A stretch of DNA of 64,000 bases from Paracoccus zhejiangensis (GTDB lineage: Bacteria; Pseudomonadota; Alphaproteobacteria; Rhodobacterales; Rhodobacteraceae): the NCBI RefSeq assembly GCF_002847445.1, contig NZ_CP025430.1, positions 3,149,001 through 3,213,000 of the forward strand. The letters are read 5' to 3'. The position numbers and the translations under genes were made by a program. The notes beneath the pieces were generated by a model that did no database searches, had not been told where the DNA came from, and was given only the letters and a program-made list of their open reading frames with translations. This document shows, one piece after another, positions 53,997 to 63,627 of this stretch. The stretch's first letter is position 1, and each line of letters begins with the position of its first letter.

Positions 53997-55238
53997 TCAG
54001 CCAGCCAGCGGGCGGCTGTCCTTCAGCGCCTTGGCAGCGTGGGAAATGCCCGCCGCCAGCGGCAGCAGATCGGCCTGAAGCGCGTGATAGATGTCGGGCT
54101 TGCCGGCGAATTGCGCCTTGGCCGGCTGGTCCTGATCATCCAGTTCGGGGATCCAGCCGCCGCGCGCGTGGTCGATCAGGTGCCGGTCGGCGAAGGACCA
54201 GCAGCGGCGATACCAGTCCTCGTCGCCGGCCTGCGGATCGAGCTTCTGGAAGGCCGCCAGCGCCCCGATCGCCTCGGTCACCGGCCACCAGTAACGCGCC
54301 TGCCGCGCCACCGTGCCATCCGGTGCCAGCGTGTAGACAAAGCCGCCGCGCCGCTCGTCCCAGGCATCATCCAGCGCCCGCTGCACCAGTTTCCGCGCCC
54401 GTGCCGGCGCGCCGTCATCGGGGCGGCCAGACAGGTCCCAGAGCTGCAATTGCAGCCGGCCCATCTCGAAGGAATGGCCGGGGGTCGAGCCGGCGGGGCG
54501 GAACATCGGGTTGCCCTCGTAATCGCGGTCGATCTGCCAGTCCTCGGTGTAATGCTCGGGGATGCGCCAGCCGTTTTCCGGCGCGATGCGGCCAAGGAAG
54601 AAGTCGAAGATCCGCCGGGCGCGATCCAGATACACCGCCTCGCCGGTGGCTTCATACGCAGCCAGCAGCGCCTCGACCCCGTGCATGTTGGCGTTCATGC
54701 CGCGATAGGTCGAGAAGGACTGCCAGTCGCGGGTGAACTCGTCGCGGAAGAGGCCCGCCTGATCGTCCCAGTAGTGCCGGTCCAGCACCTCGGACGCATC
54801 GGCCAGCAGCCGGTCGGCATCGGGATGCCCGGCGAGTTTCGCCGTCGAGGCAGCGAGCAGGACGAAGACATGGCCATAGGCGAGCTTCACCCCATCGGCC
54901 ACGCCTGCGCCGTCGACCGACCAGACATAGCCGCCATGCTGGCTGTCGCGGTGGCGGGTCCAGAGATCGGACATGCCGCGATCGATGATGCCCGCGTGAT
55001 CCGGTCGCCCGGCGATCTGCGCGAGGCCATAGCTGTGCACAAGGCGCGTGGTCGTATGCAATTCCTGCGGGCCGGGCAGGGGGGTACCTGCATAGTCCAG
55101 CACCGCCAGACCGCCCGCGCGCCCAAGGCTCGCATCGAAGAAATCGAGCTGGCGCCGCGCATCGGCGACCAGATAGGCGCGGTGCACCGGGTCATCCAGC
55201 CAAGGACCGGTATCAGACGAGGCAAGCGATTGAGGCAT
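53997..55238 (-). CDS. AGE-family sugar epimerase/isomerase
   Basis: The 413-residue protein is an (alpha/alpha)6-barrel of the N-acylglucosamine 2-epimerase family. Conserved stretches: TTRLVHSYGLAQIAG, YGHVFVLLAAS, NANMHGVEALLAAYEATG, TPGHSFEMGRLQLQLW with the catalytic His, and RYWWPVTEAIGAL. The pattern is near YihS/mannose-isomerase members that interconvert free mannose, fructose and glucose; sugar specificity cannot be settled. No signal peptide is seen. No sugar operon is attached, and it lies tail to tail with tctA. Confidence 0.88.
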   Translation of the reverse strand: MPQSLASSDTGPWLDDPVHRAYLVADARRQLDFFDASLGRAGGLAVLDYAGTPLPGPQELHTTTRLVHSYGLAQIAGRPDHAGIIDRGMSDLWTRHRDSQHGGYVWSVDGAGVADGVKLAYGHVFVLLAASTAKLAGHPDADRLLADASEVLDRHYWDDQAGLFRDEFTRDWQSFSTYRGMNANMHGVEALLAAYEATGEAVYLDRARRIFDFFLGRIAPENGWRIPEHYTEDWQIDRDYEGNPMFRPAGSTPGHSFEMGRLQLQLWDLSGRPDDGAPARARKLVQRALDDAWDERRGGFVYTLAPDGTVARQARYWWPVTEAIGALAAFQKLDPQAGDEDWYRRCWSFADRHLIDHARGGWIPELDDQDQPAKAQFAGKPDIYHALQADLLPLAAGISHAAKALKDSRPLAG

Positions 55239-55319
55239 GATGGTTCCCCCAGGGCGATGGCGCCACCCTACCGGCAGCCGCGCGCCGTTTGAATAGGGCT
55301 TGAGACGGATGGCGCCGGC

Positions 55320-57569
55320 CTATTGCCGGGCCAGCCACTCGGTCACGGTGCGGCGCAGGTTGGTTTGGCCGGCGTTCCGCGCGTCATCGATCACCGATTT
55401 CAGATCGGCGATGGAGACCTGCCGGATCAGATGCTTGACCGGGCCGATCGAGGCCGGGCGCATCGACAGACGCCGCACGCCAAGCGCGGCAAAGGTCAGC
55501 GCCTCGACCGGGCGGCCGGCATCCTCGCCGCAGAAGGACAGGGCGACGCGGGCGTCGTCGCAGCGCTGCACGATCTGCTCGATGAAATTCAGGAACGAGG
55601 TGTTCATCGTGTCGTAACGCCGCCGCACCCGCTCGTTCTCGCGGTCGGCGGCAAAGAAGAACTGTTTCAGGTCATTGCCGCCGATCGAGATGAAATCGCA
55701 CATCTCGTAGAAGCGCTTGGGCGCATAGACCATCGAGGGCGTTTCCAGCATGGCGCCCACGCGGATGTCGCTTGGCATGGCGTGGCCAAGGCGTTTCTCG
55801 CGCGCCAGTTCCTCCATCAGGATCTTGTAGGCGGCCTCGTACTCGGTGATGTCGGCGATGAACGGGAACATCACGTAAAGCGGCCGGCCCACCGCGGCGC
55901 GGATCAACGCCTGCAGCTGCATCCGCAGCACGCCACGCTTGTCCAGACCCACGCGGATCGCCCGCCAGCCCATGGCCGGGTTCGGCTCGTCCTGCGGCTT
56001 CATATAGGGCAGAACCTTGTCCGAGCCGATGTCCAGCGTGCGGAACATGACGATCTTGCCCTTGGCGCTGTCCAGCACATGCGCATAGATCGCCGCCAGC
56101 TCTGCCCGCCGTGGCACCTTGCTGCGGGTCAGGAACTGCAACTCGGTGCGGAAGAGGCCGACCCCCTCGGCGCCGGAATTTTCCAGCGAGGGCAGGTCGG
56201 CCATCAGACCGGCATTCATGTAGAGATGGATCGTGGTCCCGCAGATGCCGGTGGCGGGCAGGTTGCGCAGGCTGGCATAGCGGCCCTGCGCCTCGGCCTG
56301 CATCGCCATCTTGTCGCGGAAGGCGGCGGCCACGGTATCCTCGGGCCGCAGATGCACCACGCCCTGATCGCCATCGACCAGAATGGGATCGCCGTTCAGC
56401 GCCTCGCTGGTGATGCGGGCGGCGTGGATGACCAGCGGAATCGCCAGCGCCCGGGCGACGATGGCGGCATGGCTGCCGACCGAGCCTTCTTCCAGCACCA
56501 CGCCCTTCAACCGGCGGCCATAATCCAAGAGTTCCGCCGGACCGATATTGCGGGCAATCAAAACTGGGTTCTCCGGCAGTTCGGCCCCGGTATCGTTGCC
56601 CTGTCCGGTCAGGATGCGCAGCAGCCGGTTCGACAGATCGTCCAGATCATGCAGCCGGTCGCGCAGATAGGGATCGGCGGCGCGTTCCAGCCGGGCGCGG
56701 GCCAGCGACTGTTCTTTCTCGACAGCAGCTTCGGCGGACAGGCCGCGGCGGATATCCTCTTCCATCCGGGCCAGCCAGCTGCGGGAATGGGCAAACAGGC
56801 GATAGGCCTCCAGCACCTGCACATGGTCGCTGTCTGCCTCGGCCTCGGTTTCGGCCAGAAGCTTGTCGACCCGCTCGCGCAGCTTCTCGATCCCGTCATT
56901 CAGCCGGGCGGATTCGGTCTCGGGATCGTCGCCGACCGGGTTGGCGATGACCACGCGCGGCTCGTGCAGCCAGACCCGGCCCTCGGCCGAGCCCTCCTGC
57001 CCGGTCGCGCCGCGGAACAGGACCGGGAAGCGGTGTTCCAGCGGAAGGGCATCGGTCTGGCTGCCCTGAAAGGCGCCCAACTCGGTCATCTCGGCCAGCA
57101 CCATCGCCACGACCTCGAGGCCGTAGATGTCGTCTTCAGAAAACAGCCGCGCCTCGCGCGACTGCACCACCAGCACGCCCAGCTTTTCGCCGACGCGCTG
57201 GATCGGCACGCCGAGGAAGCTGGGAAAAATCTCCTCGCCGGTTTCCGGCATGAATCGGAAGCCCGGCTCGGCGGGGGCATTGGCGGTGTTGATGTTGCGC
57301 CCGGTACGGGCGACGCGGCCGACCAGGCCCTCGCCAAGGCGCAGCCGGATCTTGTGGACGGATTCGGGCTTCAGCCCCTCGGTCGCGCACAGTTCCAGCG
57401 TGTCGCCATCGCGGAACAGGTAGATCGAGCAGACCTGCGTGCCCATCGAATCGGCGATGTCATGGGTGATGCTGTCCAGGCGGTCCTGACTGCCGCCGGC
57501 CGAGCCCAATGTATCGCGCAGCCGCCTGAGCAGCTTGCGTGAATCACTGTCCTTGCGGTGCGGCATCAT
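55320..57569 (-). CDS. ptsP: PTS enzyme I-Ntr (PtsP), phosphoenolpyruvate-protein phosphotransferase
   Basis: The 749-residue protein begins with a GAF domain (about 20-165), followed by the EI N-domain with phospho-His367 (GSVGSHAAIVARA), the PEP-binding barrel (MFRTLDIGSDKVLPY, GLFRTELQFL) and the C-terminal active Cys680 in LSFCGEDAG. This is PtsP, the first protein of the nitrogen-related PTS (PtsP-NPr-EIIA-Ntr), which senses glutamine/2-oxoglutarate through the GAF domain. Start: ATG 57569 or the next codon, with GGGGGG upstream. It follows lysC by 62 bp, an order common in alphaproteobacteria. Confidence 0.94.
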   Translation of the reverse strand: MMPHRKDSDSRKLLRRLRDTLGSAGGSQDRLDSITHDIADSMGTQVCSIYLFRDGDTLELCATEGLKPESVHKIRLRLGEGLVGRVARTGRNINTANAPAEPGFRFMPETGEEIFPSFLGVPIQRVGEKLGVLVVQSREARLFSEDDIYGLEVVAMVLAEMTELGAFQGSQTDALPLEHRFPVLFRGATGQEGSAEGRVWLHEPRVVIANPVGDDPETESARLNDGIEKLRERVDKLLAETEAEADSDHVQVLEAYRLFAHSRSWLARMEEDIRRGLSAEAAVEKEQSLARARLERAADPYLRDRLHDLDDLSNRLLRILTGQGNDTGAELPENPVLIARNIGPAELLDYGRRLKGVVLEEGSVGSHAAIVARALAIPLVIHAARITSEALNGDPILVDGDQGVVHLRPEDTVAAAFRDKMAMQAEAQGRYASLRNLPATGICGTTIHLYMNAGLMADLPSLENSGAEGVGLFRTELQFLTRSKVPRRAELAAIYAHVLDSAKGKIVMFRTLDIGSDKVLPYMKPQDEPNPAMGWRAIRVGLDKRGVLRMQLQALIRAAVGRPLYVMFPFIADITEYEAAYKILMEELAREKRLGHAMPSDIRVGAMLETPSMVYAPKRFYEMCDFISIGGNDLKQFFFAADRENERVRRRYDTMNTSFLNFIEQIVQRCDDARVALSFCGEDAGRPVEALTFAALGVRRLSMRPASIGPVKHLIRQVSIADLKSVIDDARNAGQTNLRRTVTEWLARQ

Positions 57570-57631
57570 CCCCCCAGAACGGTCCGGCCTGACGCGGGGG
57601 CAGGTGCGGGCCCTGCCTCAGTTACGCTCGG

Positions 57632-58888
57632 TCAGGCTTTCTCCAACTCGAACGCATCATGCAGGGCCTGCACGGCGAGTTCCATATATTTGCGATCGAT
57701 CAGCACCGAGATCTTGATCTCGCTCGTCGAAATGACCTTGATGTTGATATTTTCATCAGCCAGCGCCTTGAACATGCGGGCGGCAACGCCGGTGTGGCTG
57801 CGCATGCCGATGCCGACAACGCTGACCTTGGCGACGTCGATATCCACCACCAGCTCGTCATAGCTGATGATACCCGACTGACGCGCCTGCTCCATCGCGC
57901 GCTTGGCGCGCTCGACCTGGTTCACCGGCACAGAGAAGGTCATGTCGGTGACCGAGCCCGGATGATCCTCGTAATCCTTTTCCGAGATGTTCTGGACGAT
58001 CATGTCCACGTTCACCCCCGCCTCGGCCAGCGGCGCGAAGATCGCGGCGGAAATGCCCGGCCGGTCCTCGACCGTCACCAGGGTGATCTTGGCTTCGTCG
58101 CGCGAATAGGCGACGCCATTGACGACTTTCGATTCCATGATCTCATCCTCATCGCAGACCAGCGTGCCAGAGTTCTCGTCGGTATCCTCGAACGAGGATA
58201 GCACTCTCAGCCGCACTTTATAGCGCATTGCCAGCTCGACCGAGCGGGTCTGAAGCACCTTCGCCCCGAGACTGGCCAGTTCCAGCATTTCCTCGAAGGC
58301 GATCTTGCCCAGCTTGCGGGCTTTCGAGGTGATGCGGGGGTCGGTGGTATAGATGCCGTCGACATCGGTATAGATGTCGCAACGCTCGGCGCCAAAGGCG
58401 GCGGCGAAGGCGACGGCGGTGGTGTCCGAGCCGCCACGGCCAAGCGTGGTCACGCGGCCATCGGGGCCGATGCCCTGGAAGCCCGCGACGACGGCGACCT
58501 TGAAGCCCTCGGCGAATTTCTGGTCGATGTTCTTGCGCGGAATGTCCACGAACCGGGCCGAGGAATGCTGTGCCGTGGTGTTGATCGGCACCTGCCAGCC
58601 CTGCCAGCTGCGCGCCGGCACGTCCATCTCCTGCAGCGTCAGGGCCATCAGCCCGGCGGTGATGTTCTCGCCGGAACTGACCACCGCGTCATATTCGCGG
58701 GCGTCGAACAGGGGCGAGGTCGCCTCGACCCAGCCCACCAGCTCGTTGGTCTTGCCCGACATGGCGCTGACAATGACGATCACGTCATAGCCACGCTCCA
58801 CCTCACGCTTGACCTTTTCGGCAGCGTTCTTGATGCGGGCAAGGTCGGCCACCGAGGTGCCGCCGAATTTCATGACCAGAAGCGGCAT
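57632..58888 (-). CDS. lysC: Aspartate kinase
   Basis: The 418-residue protein matches monofunctional aspartokinase: LVMKFGGTSVADLARI (phosphate-binding), VSSGENITAGLMA, FQGIGPDGRVTTLGRGGSDTTAVAFA, the ACT domains (about 265-418) with ITLVTVEDRPGISAAIFAPL and SVVGIGMRSHTGVAARMF. It phosphorylates aspartate as the first step to lysine, threonine and methionine, and is usually feedback-inhibited through the ACT pair. It belongs with dapD at 7.0 kb in the pathway. It is upstream of ptsP in the same direction. Confidence 0.96.
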   Translation of the reverse strand: MPLLVMKFGGTSVADLARIKNAAEKVKREVERGYDVIVIVSAMSGKTNELVGWVEATSPLFDAREYDAVVSSGENITAGLMALTLQEMDVPARSWQGWQVPINTTAQHSSARFVDIPRKNIDQKFAEGFKVAVVAGFQGIGPDGRVTTLGRGGSDTTAVAFAAAFGAERCDIYTDVDGIYTTDPRITSKARKLGKIAFEEMLELASLGAKVLQTRSVELAMRYKVRLRVLSSFEDTDENSGTLVCDEDEIMESKVVNGVAYSRDEAKITLVTVEDRPGISAAIFAPLAEAGVNVDMIVQNISEKDYEDHPGSVTDMTFSVPVNQVERAKRAMEQARQSGIISYDELVVDIDVAKVSVVGIGMRSHTGVAARMFKALADENINIKVISTSEIKISVLIDRKYMELAVQALHDAFELEKA

Positions 58889-59004
58889 TTCATGCCTCCA
58901 GCGCAGGGTTCAAATCATCCGCGCGGCTTTTATGGGCGGGGGCCGGAAAGGGCAAGGGGCAAAGGGTGCGACAAAACCCGATGCCCCCTGTTTCACCCGG
59001 TCAC

Positions 59005-59637
59005 TCAGAAGGGGATGGTCGTTCCGTCATAGGACTGGAAGATGCCGGTGGTCTGCGGCGAAAGCTCGTCAAACCGCGCCACCAGCCCATCGACCGCCTG
59101 ATCCACGGTGATATCCGCGCCCGCTCCGCCCATGTCGGTCTGCACCCAGCCCGGATGGTAGATGCCCACCGGAATTTCCAGATCCTTGGCAAGGTTGCGG
59201 CCCAGGTTCAGCAGCGCCGCCTTGCTGGAGCGATAGATATAGGCCCCGCCCGGGGCGCGCGCATCCGAGGCCATGGCCGAACTGATCAGCGCGATCTTGC
59301 CCTTGCCGCGCCTCAGCGCCGGCAGGCAGGCACGAATGGTCAGGAAGGCGCCGGTTACATTGGTGGCATAGGCCTCGGCCCAGATCTCGGGCTCCAGGTC
59401 ATCGATCGTCCGGCCCTTGTCGCTGTAGATGCCGGCATTGCAGACGAGCAGCGACAGGTCGGTCGTCGCCAGCCGGTCGGTCAGTGCCGCGAACTCCTCG
59501 GGCCGGGTGACATCCAGCGGCCAGAGGCCGTTTGCGGATTTGCGGGCGGTGCCGATGGCGGTCTCGCCGCGGGCGGCATAGGCAGACACAAGCGCAGCAC
59601 CAATCCCGCGATTGGCGCCGGTAATCAGAACGGTCAT
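59005..59637 (-). CDS. Short-chain dehydrogenase/reductase (SDR)
   Basis: The 210-residue protein is a classical SDR: the NAD(P) loop TGANRGIGAALV (residues 6-17), the LLVCNAGIY motif, the ISSAMASDA Ser and the YRSSK catalytic Tyr/Lys (YIYRSSKAALLNLG). HPGWVQTDMGG follows. It is short, as in the C-factor-like sub-family. It directly abuts the DUF1178 gene upstream (stop and start adjacent), so the two are cotranscribed. The substrate is unknown. Confidence 0.9.
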   Translation of the reverse strand: MTVLITGANRGIGAALVSAYAARGETAIGTARKSANGLWPLDVTRPEEFAALTDRLATTDLSLLVCNAGIYSDKGRTIDDLEPEIWAEAYATNVTGAFLTIRACLPALRRGKGKIALISSAMASDARAPGGAYIYRSSKAALLNLGRNLAKDLEIPVGIYHPGWVQTDMGGAGADITVDQAVDGLVARFDELSPQTTGIFQSYDGTTIPF

Positions 59638-60066
59638 TCAGTTGGCTTTCTGTTTCGGGATGAAGGGCAGGGGGGCGATGGGCACACCATCCTCGATAAG
59701 CTTGCGCGCCTCTTCGGGGCGGGCCTCGCCATGGATCGAACGGGTTTCGCTGCGGCCCTCATGCATAGCGCGGGCCTCGTCAGCAAAGCGCAGGCCGACA
59801 TAATCCGAGGTCGTCTCGACATGCTCGCGCAGCTTCGCCAGCATCGCTTCGCGGTCACCCTGCGGCTGGTCCAAGCTCGGTGCGGTCGCACCGCCCTTGC
59901 GCTCGGCCGGAACGGCGGGCGCCATCAGTGCCTTGCTGACATCGCTGCCGCCGCAGATGGTGCAATTGACCTGACTGGCAGCGCGCAGCGTCTCGAACCC
60001 CTCGGACGAGCGGAACCAGCCCTCGAAGTCATGGCCTTCCTTGCAGCGCAGCGCATAGCGGATCAT
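59638..60066 (-). CDS. DUF1178 family protein
   Basis: The 142-residue protein begins MIRYALRCKEGHDFEGWFRSS and has NCTICGGSDVSKALMAP, the DUF1178 signature with a CxxC pair that may bind zinc with the first Cys/His. The C-terminus includes DYVGLRFADEARAMHEG. The family is almost limited to alphaproteobacteria and relatives and has no known role. It lies between waaA and the SDR gene, all on the minus strand, 11 bp after the waaA stop. Confidence 0.92.
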   Translation of the reverse strand: MIRYALRCKEGHDFEGWFRSSEGFETLRAASQVNCTICGGSDVSKALMAPAVPAERKGGATAPSLDQPQGDREAMLAKLREHVETTSDYVGLRFADEARAMHEGRSETRSIHGEARPEEARKLIEDGVPIAPLPFIPKQKAN

Positions 60067-60077
60067 GCGATCAATCC

Positions 60078-61295
60078 CTAACCTTCCCCCAATATATCGG
60101 AAGTCGCGCCGGGGTTCACAAGATTACCGATGAGATCGAGCAGCGGGGCCGGATCGCCGGCACGCTCGGCCAGCACCTGCCGCGCCGCCTGACCCATGCC
60201 CCGCGCGGCAGCGGGATCGGCCAACAGACCTGCCAGTGCGGCAGGTAGGCCCCTCGCATCGATGCGTTGCGCCGCACCGACCTGGTCCAGCGTGGCATAG
60301 GCATCGGCGAAATTCGCCACATGCGGCCCGTGCAGGATCGCGGTCGCGTGGGCGGCGGGCTCCCAAGGCGTATGGCCGCCATGATCGACCAGCGAGCCGC
60401 CAGTGATGCAGATGCCCGCGCGGTCATACCAGAGCGGCATCTCGCCCAGGGTATCGGCCAGCAGCAGCGGGTGATCCTCTGCCCCCGCGCTGCGCCGACC
60501 GAAGGCCAGCCCGCGCGCGGCCAGCATCGCCGTCACCTGATCGGCCCGGTCAGGATGGCGCAGCGCCAAAATGAGCCGGCAGCCGGGCGTTCCTTCCCGC
60601 GCCGCCAGCCAGGCGTCCAGAATTGGCTCATCCTCGCCGGGATGGGTCGAGGCGGCCAGCACCGTCCGGTCGCGGTCGGACGAGGGGGCAGGCGGCACCA
60701 CCCGCGAGGGCGCCAGCAATTTCAGATCCAGCCGCGGCTGGATGGCCTGCTGTGGCAGGCCAAGCGTCCGCAGCCGTGCCTCGCTGCCCGCATCCTGCGC
60801 CGAAAGCGCCGCGACATTCTTCAGCACTGGGCCGATCAGCCCCGGCAGGCGCGACCAGCGCCGGGCCGAACGCTCCGACATGCGCGCGCCGACGATGACA
60901 TGGGGTATCGAGCGTTCGGCCAGCAGTCGGGCACGGGTCGGCCACAGCTCGGCTTCGACCGTCACCGCCACCTTTGGCCGCACCGTATCCAGAAACCGCC
61001 CTAGCGTTCCCGGCAGGTCCAGCGGCGCCAGCACCGCCGGCCAGCCGCACGACCGCGCGCGCTCCAGCCCTGTTTCGCTGTTCGTGGTGACCAGTACCGA
61101 ATGCCGCGCGGCCAGCGCCTCGATCAGCACCGAGGCCGAATTCAACTCGCCCACCGAGGCCGCATGGACCCAGATCTCGGCCCGCGCGAGCAAGTCGTCC
61201 AGCATCATCCGTGCGCGCAGCCGCGCCGCACCGCCAAAAAGCAGGCGGCCATGCAGAACCGTCTCGGCAAGGCGGGTCGTGGCGGCGAGGATCAT
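60078..61295 (-). CDS. waaA: 3-deoxy-D-manno-octulosonic acid (Kdo) transferase
   Basis: The 405-residue protein is a GT30 Kdo transferase (E. coli KdtA/WaaA 425). The N-terminal acceptor domain has WVHAASVGELNSA with catalytic Glu50, and TNSETGLERA. The donor domain shows VLAASTHPGEDEPIL, GICITGGSLVDHGGHTPWEPAAHATAILHGPHVANF. It adds Kdo to lipid A precursor on the inner face of the membrane. The N-terminal hydrophobic anchor usually seen is short here. It is next to a tRNA-Cys gene upstream and DUF1178 downstream. Confidence 0.93.
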   Translation of the reverse strand: MILAATTRLAETVLHGRLLFGGAARLRARMMLDDLLARAEIWVHAASVGELNSASVLIEALAARHSVLVTTNSETGLERARSCGWPAVLAPLDLPGTLGRFLDTVRPKVAVTVEAELWPTRARLLAERSIPHVIVGARMSERSARRWSRLPGLIGPVLKNVAALSAQDAGSEARLRTLGLPQQAIQPRLDLKLLAPSRVVPPAPSSDRDRTVLAASTHPGEDEPILDAWLAAREGTPGCRLILALRHPDRADQVTAMLAARGLAFGRRSAGAEDHPLLLADTLGEMPLWYDRAGICITGGSLVDHGGHTPWEPAAHATAILHGPHVANFADAYATLDQVGAAQRIDARGLPAALAGLLADPAAARGMGQAARQVLAERAGDPAPLLDLIGNLVNPGATSDILGEG

Positions 61296-61369
61296 CGGAT
61301 CAGGATCATGGAACGGCCGGGGTCAGGCGGTGTTGCGCTGGCCCGAGGCAAGGCCGAGGTCATCGAAGG

Positions 61370-61443
61370 TGGAGGTGGGTACCGGAATCGAACCGGTCTT
61401 CACGGATTTGCAATCCGGTGCGTAACCTCTCCGCCAACCCACC
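61370..61443 (-). tRNA. tRNA-Cys (GCA)
   Basis: Read on the minus strand, the 74-nt sequence folds into a cloverleaf: acceptor GGTGGGT/ACCCACC, D-arm GCG...CGC with GG in the loop, anticodon loop TTGCAAA (anticodon GCA), T-arm ACCGG-TTCGATT-CCGGT, discriminator T and an encoded CCA. U73 and GCA are identity elements of tRNA-Cys. The first anticodon-stem pair is a C-U mismatch. It lies between waaA and the methyltransferase gene. Confidence 0.96.
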
Positions 61444-61570
61444 GTCCTTCGATCGGGCAGGGGATACTGGATCGCCGCGCACCTTGCAAGCCGCGATTGA
61501 GTGCGTTGCCCCCCCGCGCCTTTCATGCCAATAAGGTGTCCAGACTTAGGGCCGATAGGTAATTTTCGCC

Positions 61571-62227
61571 ATGCCAGATTTCGCTGTTCATCGCACAATG
61601 ATGGTCGACACCCAGGTTCGGCCGAACGATGTGACAAAGTATCCGCTGATCGAGGCGATGCTGACCGTCCCGCGCGAGGAATTCGTGCCCGATGCCCGCC
61701 GCAGCGTGGCCTATTCCGGCGAGAACCTGCCCATCGGTCCTGACCGCGTGCTGCTCGAGCCGCGGACGCTGGCCAAGATGATCGACGCGCTGGACATCGT
61801 GCCAAGCGACCTGGTGCTCGACCTGGGTTGCGGCTTTGGCTATTCGGCTGCGGTTCTGGCGCAGATGGCCGAGGCCGTGGTTGCCGTCGAGGAGGACGAG
61901 GAATTCGTCCGCGAGGCCGAGGGGCGCATTCTCGCCGCCGGCATCGACAATGTCGTGGTGCTGCGCAATCCGCTGAGCGCCGGATACGAGAAACAGGGCC
62001 CCTATGACGCCATCCTGGTCAGCGGCGGCTCGGTCGAGGAGGTGCCCGCGATGCTGGCCGACCAGTTGAAAGAGGGCGGCCGCATCGTCGCGCTGTTCCG
62101 CGAGGGCAATCTGGGCGTCGTGCGCAGCGGGCTGAAGGTCAATGGCCGGATCAACTGGCGCTATGCCTTCAACGCTCATGCACCGCTGCTGTCGGGCTTC
62201 GCGCTGACCCGGGGGTTCGCGCTATGA
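61571..62227 (+). CDS. Protein-L-isoaspartate O-methyltransferase-like protein
   Basis: The 218-residue protein has the PCMT fold: [20 protein letters not shown] at the start, [13 protein letters not shown], the SAM motif [20 protein letters not shown] and [10 protein letters not shown], then the late motif [15 protein letters not shown]. This alphaproteobacterial subgroup is usually next to tolC, as here, and the ILVSGG replaces the ILVTAA of true PCMT, so repair activity may be lost. The ATG at 61571 lies downstream of a GGTAATTTTCGCC leader. The stop overlaps tolC (ATGA). Confidence 0.85.
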   Translation: MPDFAVHRTMMVDTQVRPNDVTKYPLIEAMLTVPREEFVPDARRSVAYSGENLPIGPDRVLLEPRTLAKMIDALDIVPSDLVLDLGCGFGYSAAVLAQMAEAVVAVEEDEEFVREAEGRILAAGIDNVVVLRNPLSAGYEKQGPYDAILVSGGSVEEVPAMLADQLKEGGRIVALFREGNLGVVRSGLKVNGRINWRYAFNAHAPLLSGFALTRGFAL

Positions 62228-63603
62228 TCGGGCGGGGGATGCGCCGGCTGGCCACCGCGACCGCGCTGAGCCTGCTGACCGCCCTGCCGGTGGCGGCCGA
62301 GACGCTGGCAGATGCCATGGTCGCCGCCTATCGCAAATCGCCCTTGATGGACCAGAACCGCGCCGTGCTGCGCGCCGCCGACGAGGACGTGGCGCAGGCC
62401 GTGTCGACGCTGCGTCCCGTCGTGGGCTGGGCCGCCTCGCATACGCTCAGCAGCGGTGGCGTCAACGTCACCTCGCTCAGCCTGACGGCGCAGATGACGC
62501 TGTTCGACTGGGGCCGCAGCCAGCTGGATATCGACCTGAAGAAGGAACTGGTCCTGGCCTCGCGCGAGAACCTGGTCCAGGTCGAACAGAACGTGCTGTT
62601 CGATGCCGTCTCGGCCTTCTTCAATGTGCGCAGCGCCTTGGAGCAGGTGGATCTGCAGAACAACTCGGTCCGCCTCTTGGGGCAGGAGCGCCAGGCGGCG
62701 CAGGACCGCTTCGACGTGGGCGAGATCACCCTGACCGACGTGTCGCTGGCCAATGCCCAGTTGGCGGCGACCCGCGCCGCGCTGGCCTCGGCCGAGGGTT
62801 CGCTCGAGGTTGCGCGCGAAGGTTACCGCGCCGCCACCGGCGCCCTTCCGGGCGCGCTCAGCGCCCCGCCGCCCTTGCCGAAGCGCCCGGAATCGCTGGA
62901 TGCGGCGCGGGCCATTGGCCAGCGCAACCATCCGGCGATGAAGCAGGCGCAGCATCAGGCTGCAGCCTCGGAAATCGGCGTCGCCGCCGCCAAGGCCGAA
63001 CGCAATCCAACGCTGAACGCCGAGGCGCGCGTCGGCGTGAACCGCTCTCCCTCGGTGCTGAGCGGCGACCAGGAGATCAGCCGTGACGCACAGATCGGGC
63101 TGACCATGTCGCAGACGATCTATTCCGGCGGCCGGCTGTCCTCGGTGCTGCGCAAATCCATGGCGCAACGCGATCAGGCGCGGGCCGGACTTCTGAACGT
63201 GGCACGGCAGGTCGATCTGGCCGTGGGCGAGGCCTGGGCCAATATCGACGTGGCGGGCGCGCAGATCTCGGCCATCGACGAACAGATCTCGGCGGCCCAG
63301 CAAGCCTATGACGGCGTGCGCGAGGAAGCGACGCTTGGCGCGCGCACCACACTGGACGTTCTGGACGCCGAGCAGTCGCTGCTCGAGGCGCGCACCGACA
63401 AGATCACGGCCGAGGCCAATCTCCAATTAGCCCATTATCAACTTCTGGCTGCTATGGGTCTGCTGACGGTAGAAAACCTGAAGCTAGGAATCCCGACCTA
63501 TGATCCATCGGAATATTACAGCGCGGTCCGCGACGCGCCCTATACCAGCCGGCAGGGGGAAAACCTCGACCGCGTGCTGCGCGCGATCGGTCGCGGGAAC
63601 TGA
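62224..63603 (+). CDS. tolC: TolC-family outer-membrane channel
   Basis: The 459-residue protein has a signal peptide (about 1-25; [21 protein letters not shown]) and two TolC-like halves of long helices, such as [28 protein letters not shown] and [32 protein letters not shown], the conserved TolC block. It forms the trimeric outer-membrane duct for type I secretion and efflux pumps. It is coupled by ATGA to the PCMT-like gene. It may serve the type I exporter at 43.7-47.0 kb, which has no TolC of its own nearby (inference). Confidence 0.95.
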   Translation: MIGRGMRRLATATALSLLTALPVAAETLADAMVAAYRKSPLMDQNRAVLRAADEDVAQAVSTLRPVVGWAASHTLSSGGVNVTSLSLTAQMTLFDWGRSQLDIDLKKELVLASRENLVQVEQNVLFDAVSAFFNVRSALEQVDLQNNSVRLLGQERQAAQDRFDVGEITLTDVSLANAQLAATRAALASAEGSLEVAREGYRAATGALPGALSAPPPLPKRPESLDAARAIGQRNHPAMKQAQHQAAASEIGVAAAKAERNPTLNAEARVGVNRSPSVLSGDQEISRDAQIGLTMSQTIYSGGRLSSVLRKSMAQRDQARAGLLNVARQVDLAVGEAWANIDVAGAQISAIDEQISAAQQAYDGVREEATLGARTTLDVLDAEQSLLEARTDKITAEANLQLAHYQLLAAMGLLTVENLKLGIPTYDPSEYYSAVRDAPYTSRQGENLDRVLRAIGRGN

Positions 63604-63627
63604 CCTCCGCCCTGCGGGGGCGGGCCA

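Noticed and set aside
55323..57542. 739-residue plus-strand frame opposite ptsP
   Set aside because: Antisense shadow of a gene with all PtsP motifs; no recognisable domain in the translation.
59612..60081. Plus-strand frames across DUF1178 and SDR genes
   Set aside because: Antisense shadows of recognised genes with no start-site support.
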